Below are positions 26,335 to 27,851 of a DNA stretch of 27,851 nt, in pieces. Both the position numbers and the translations under genes were made by a program. Below the pieces are notes generated by a model. That model had not been told where the DNA came from. It made no database searches and saw only the letters and a list, made by a program, of their open reading frames with translations. The DNA comes from Chara braunii (taxonomy: Eukaryota; Streptophyta; Charophyceae; Charales; Characeae). How positions within the stretch are numbered: the stretch's first letter is position 1; each line of letters begins with the position of its first letter. The stretch spans positions 5,608,613 to 5,636,463 of the forward strand of contig BFEA01000014.1 in the NCBI GenBank assembly GCA_003427395.1, in the 5' to 3' direction.

Positions 26335-27355
26335 ACCACGCCGCCCCCCTCGCTCCTCTCTCCATCTTCGGTCTCCCCTCTCTTTTCCCTACCTTCAGAC
26401 AGTCCGATCTTCATCCTCATCTTTCCCTCTCGATCGAACCCCTTTCCGTCCCACTCCTTAATCCCGGGCATTGGCGACTTTGGCGTGAGACCTTTGTCGA
26501 ACTGTCCATGTGTTTGGCTCGAGTACGGGTAACGTGAACGCGGACCAGCGAGCATCCCGCGTGGCTCGAAAATCTGGAATTGCTGACCATACAAGCTTTA
26601 ACGTGGAGGGTGATCTCCTCGGTTTTCTCTTCGGATCGGTGCGGCCGGGACATCGCCAGCTAATCGCTCAAGAACTCATCGCGCCGATCGTGCAACTGGA
26701 GGACGATCTCTCTCCTGACATCGTTTCGCAAAGCGACGACAGCCCCGCTCCGCACATACTCACGCGAACGTTGGATCCGTATCTTCAGTGGAGTGCATGC
26801 TTGGAAGAGCCTGGGGATGAAGACTCTCTATCGTCGCGGCTGGAGTATCTGAAGCCATACGACATCATCAATCACGCTTTCTATCCGAAGGCGGAGGAGG
26901 TGGTGATAGAAGAAGAGGAAAGTGACGACAACGAGGAAACATCGGAAGAGGGAAGCTATAGCGAGTATAGCGAGGGCGAGCAGAGCGAAGAAGAAGAAGA
27001 AGAAGAAGAAGAAGAAACCGGGTCTGAGTGGGAAGCCTTGTCGGAGGAAGCGACGCGTACTGGCACGGAGGCGAAAGATCCTGAGGCAGCACGCAAGCGA
27101 GAAGAAATTTCCACCGGGAAACGCCAGCTGGAGTTCGCCAACGGAGCAAGCCTGCGCATCAGTGACGATCCAACCAGGGATCCGGAGCCGCCGAAGCCCG
27201 AAGATGGCGACCCAGCAGCCGCCACCCCAAGCACCTCACGGCGGAGACGGAGCCGATCCTCCTCCCCCTCCAGCCCCACCCGTCCCCCAGTTCGTCCATG
27301 TACCGATGCGGGGGATAGGCCTTCGTCCTCGGACGTTATCTCGCCGCCCCCTTGA
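26331..27355 (+). pseudogene. ORF Y, acidic protein, broken by stop and frameshift
   Basis: ATG 26331 overlaps the ORF X stop, again as ATGA. The first segment ends HWRLWRETFVELSMCLARVR and reaches TGA at 26535. The same frame continues TSEHPAWLENLELLTIQ, and a one-base deletion near 26596 then moves to the frame of NVEGDLLGFLFGSVRPGHRQ, open to TGA 27353. With that base restored the length is a multiple of three, supporting one gene of about 341 residues. The middle has LTRTLDPYLQWSACLEEPGD and LKPYDIINHAFYPKAE. Next comes a strongly acidic Glu/Ser run (26900-27030), then an Arg/Ser- and proline-rich C-terminus. Acidic runs suggest binding to basic proteins such as histones (inference). No family is recognised. 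Confidence 0.55.
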
Positions 27356-27833
27356 TTACCTCACCCTCGAGCAAATCCGCACCCCCATCACCTTTCCCCG
27401 CCACCCCTTCCATCCTCATCTCTTCCGTGATTTCTACTCTACGCGCCTAATCGCTACCGTCTACCCCCACCGCTCCTTTCAGTCCGCTGCCCCCACGTTC
27501 TGTCTGCATATCCTGTTGTTCAGCGCTGCGTGGACACAGTGCAACGTAGTAGAAGTCTACTGCGTAGCCACGGGGACGATCCCCGCCTGTCGCCACTATG
27601 ATTTCTTTCGCGCAGCGCTCTTCCGCACCCTCTCCTCCCTCTACCACGACTACCTTGCCTCCCTCCCTCATAGCGGCAATCGCTTCCCTCGTTTTCACCG
27701 GATCATTCGCTACGAGGAACTTCCAGCGACAGTAGAAGGGTTGAATCGTTACCTACCCCCACTCCCTCCCCGTCATCCCTCCGGACTTCCCTCCATGTAC
27801 CGCCTCCACTGGCCCATTCCAACAAGGCGGTAA
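27204..27833 (+). CDS. ORF Z, unidentified 209-residue protein overlapping ORF Y
   Basis: ATG 27204 is in a strong context (A at -3, G at +4) and the frame is intact to TAA 27831. It overlaps the last ~150 bases of ORF Y in a different frame. The N-terminus is proline-rich. The body reads LRPRTLSRRPLDYLTLEQIR, then FRDFYSTRLIATVYPHRSF, a hydrophobic stretch FCLHILLFSAAW and YHDYLASLPHSGNRFPRFHR. Composition after the overlap is protein-like and free of stops, unlike the damaged genes to its left. I recognise no domain. The hydrophobic stretch is too short and too aromatic to call a membrane segment confidently. It is the last ORF before the expected 3' LTR. Confidence 0.55.
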   Translation: MATQQPPPQAPHGGDGADPPPPPAPPVPQFVHVPMRGIGLRPRTLSRRPLDYLTLEQIRTPITFPRHPFHPHLFRDFYSTRLIATVYPHRSFQSAAPTFCLHILLFSAAWTQCNVVEVYCVATGTIPACRHYDFFRAALFRTLSSLYHDYLASLPHSGNRFPRFHRIIRYEELPATVEGLNRYLPPLPPRHPSGLPSMYRLHWPIPTRR

Positions 27834-27851
27834 AACCCAATCGCATGACTA

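Larger units (their letters stand above)
17028..27851 (+). mobile_element. Ty3/gypsy-like LTR retrotransposon, degenerate, 3' end outside window
   Basis: From a primer-binding site at 19746 rightwards the order Gag, protease, RT, RNase H, integrase on the plus strand identifies a Ty3/gypsy-type element. Additional parts are an ORF upstream of the primer-binding site, a PHD finger in the integrase ORF and three ORFs after the integrase. The left boundary is tentative: TGTGACA at 17028 is a possible LTR start, and the inferred LTR end is near 19734. The right LTR is not reached, so more than 8 kb of internal sequence follows the primer-binding site. Lesions noted in separate entries show that this copy cannot make its full protein set. 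Confidence 0.85.

Noticed and set aside
26922-27203. Extension of ORF Z upstream of ATG 27204, with a polylysine run
   Set aside because: It is the shadow of the polyglutamate GAA run of ORF Y in another frame, so the strong-context ATG at 27204 was chosen as the start.

Overview
This is eukaryotic DNA made almost entirely of transposable-element remains and tandem or inverted repeats. I see no ordinary host gene, tRNA, rRNA or bacterial feature. A green-plant lineage is suggested by a primer-binding site matching the initiator-Met tRNA used by plant Ty3 elements, by plant-type telomere-like words (AAACCCT), and by plant-style LINE and Ty3 protein motifs. The style of the retroelement ORFs makes me suspect a charophyte alga such as Chara, but that is from memory and unchecked.

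Layout. Positions 1-3700 hold non-coding DNA rich in local duplications (270-290, 93, about 150, 30 bp), a foldback element and homopolymers. Positions 3839-9610 carry a badly broken minus-strand LINE: endonuclease pieces near 8.95-9.6 kb, reverse-transcriptase pieces near 4.9-5.87 and 7.2-7.4 kb, and a zinc-binding C-terminal piece near 3.84-4.18 kb. They lie in the right 5'-to-3' order but are repeatedly duplicated and interrupted, including by a ~138-bp tandem array at 6.0-6.8 kb. Positions 9.6-12.6 kb hold further duplicated non-coding DNA. Positions 12.6-15.9 kb hold a ~1.1 kb quasi-palindrome, a 39-bp satellite and a second ~100-bp hairpin-forming repeat. Positions 16.2-16.85 kb are a repeat with a 160-N gap.

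From about 17.0 kb to the right edge lies a plus-strand Ty3/gypsy-like LTR retrotransposon. In order it has a promoter-like region, an ORF upstream of the primer-binding site, the primer-binding site (19746), an intact Gag with a CCHC knuckle and a 2A-like motif, protease, reverse transcriptase, RNase H, a separate ORF with a PHD finger fused to the integrase, and at least three additional ORFs (X, Y, Z) after the integrase. The copy is inactive: in-frame stops, single-base frameshifts, a 38-bp frame-shifting duplication and small deletions break pol and the downstream ORFs. The 3' LTR is not in the window.

The most interesting points are the exact D-x-E-x-N-P-G-P motif between Gag and protease, the PHD finger in front of the integrase zinc finger, and the extra ORFs linked by ATGA stop-start overlaps. 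Together they suggest an unusual expression strategy for an LTR element. Elsewhere, the dense local duplications and the quasi-palindrome are the most unusual structures.
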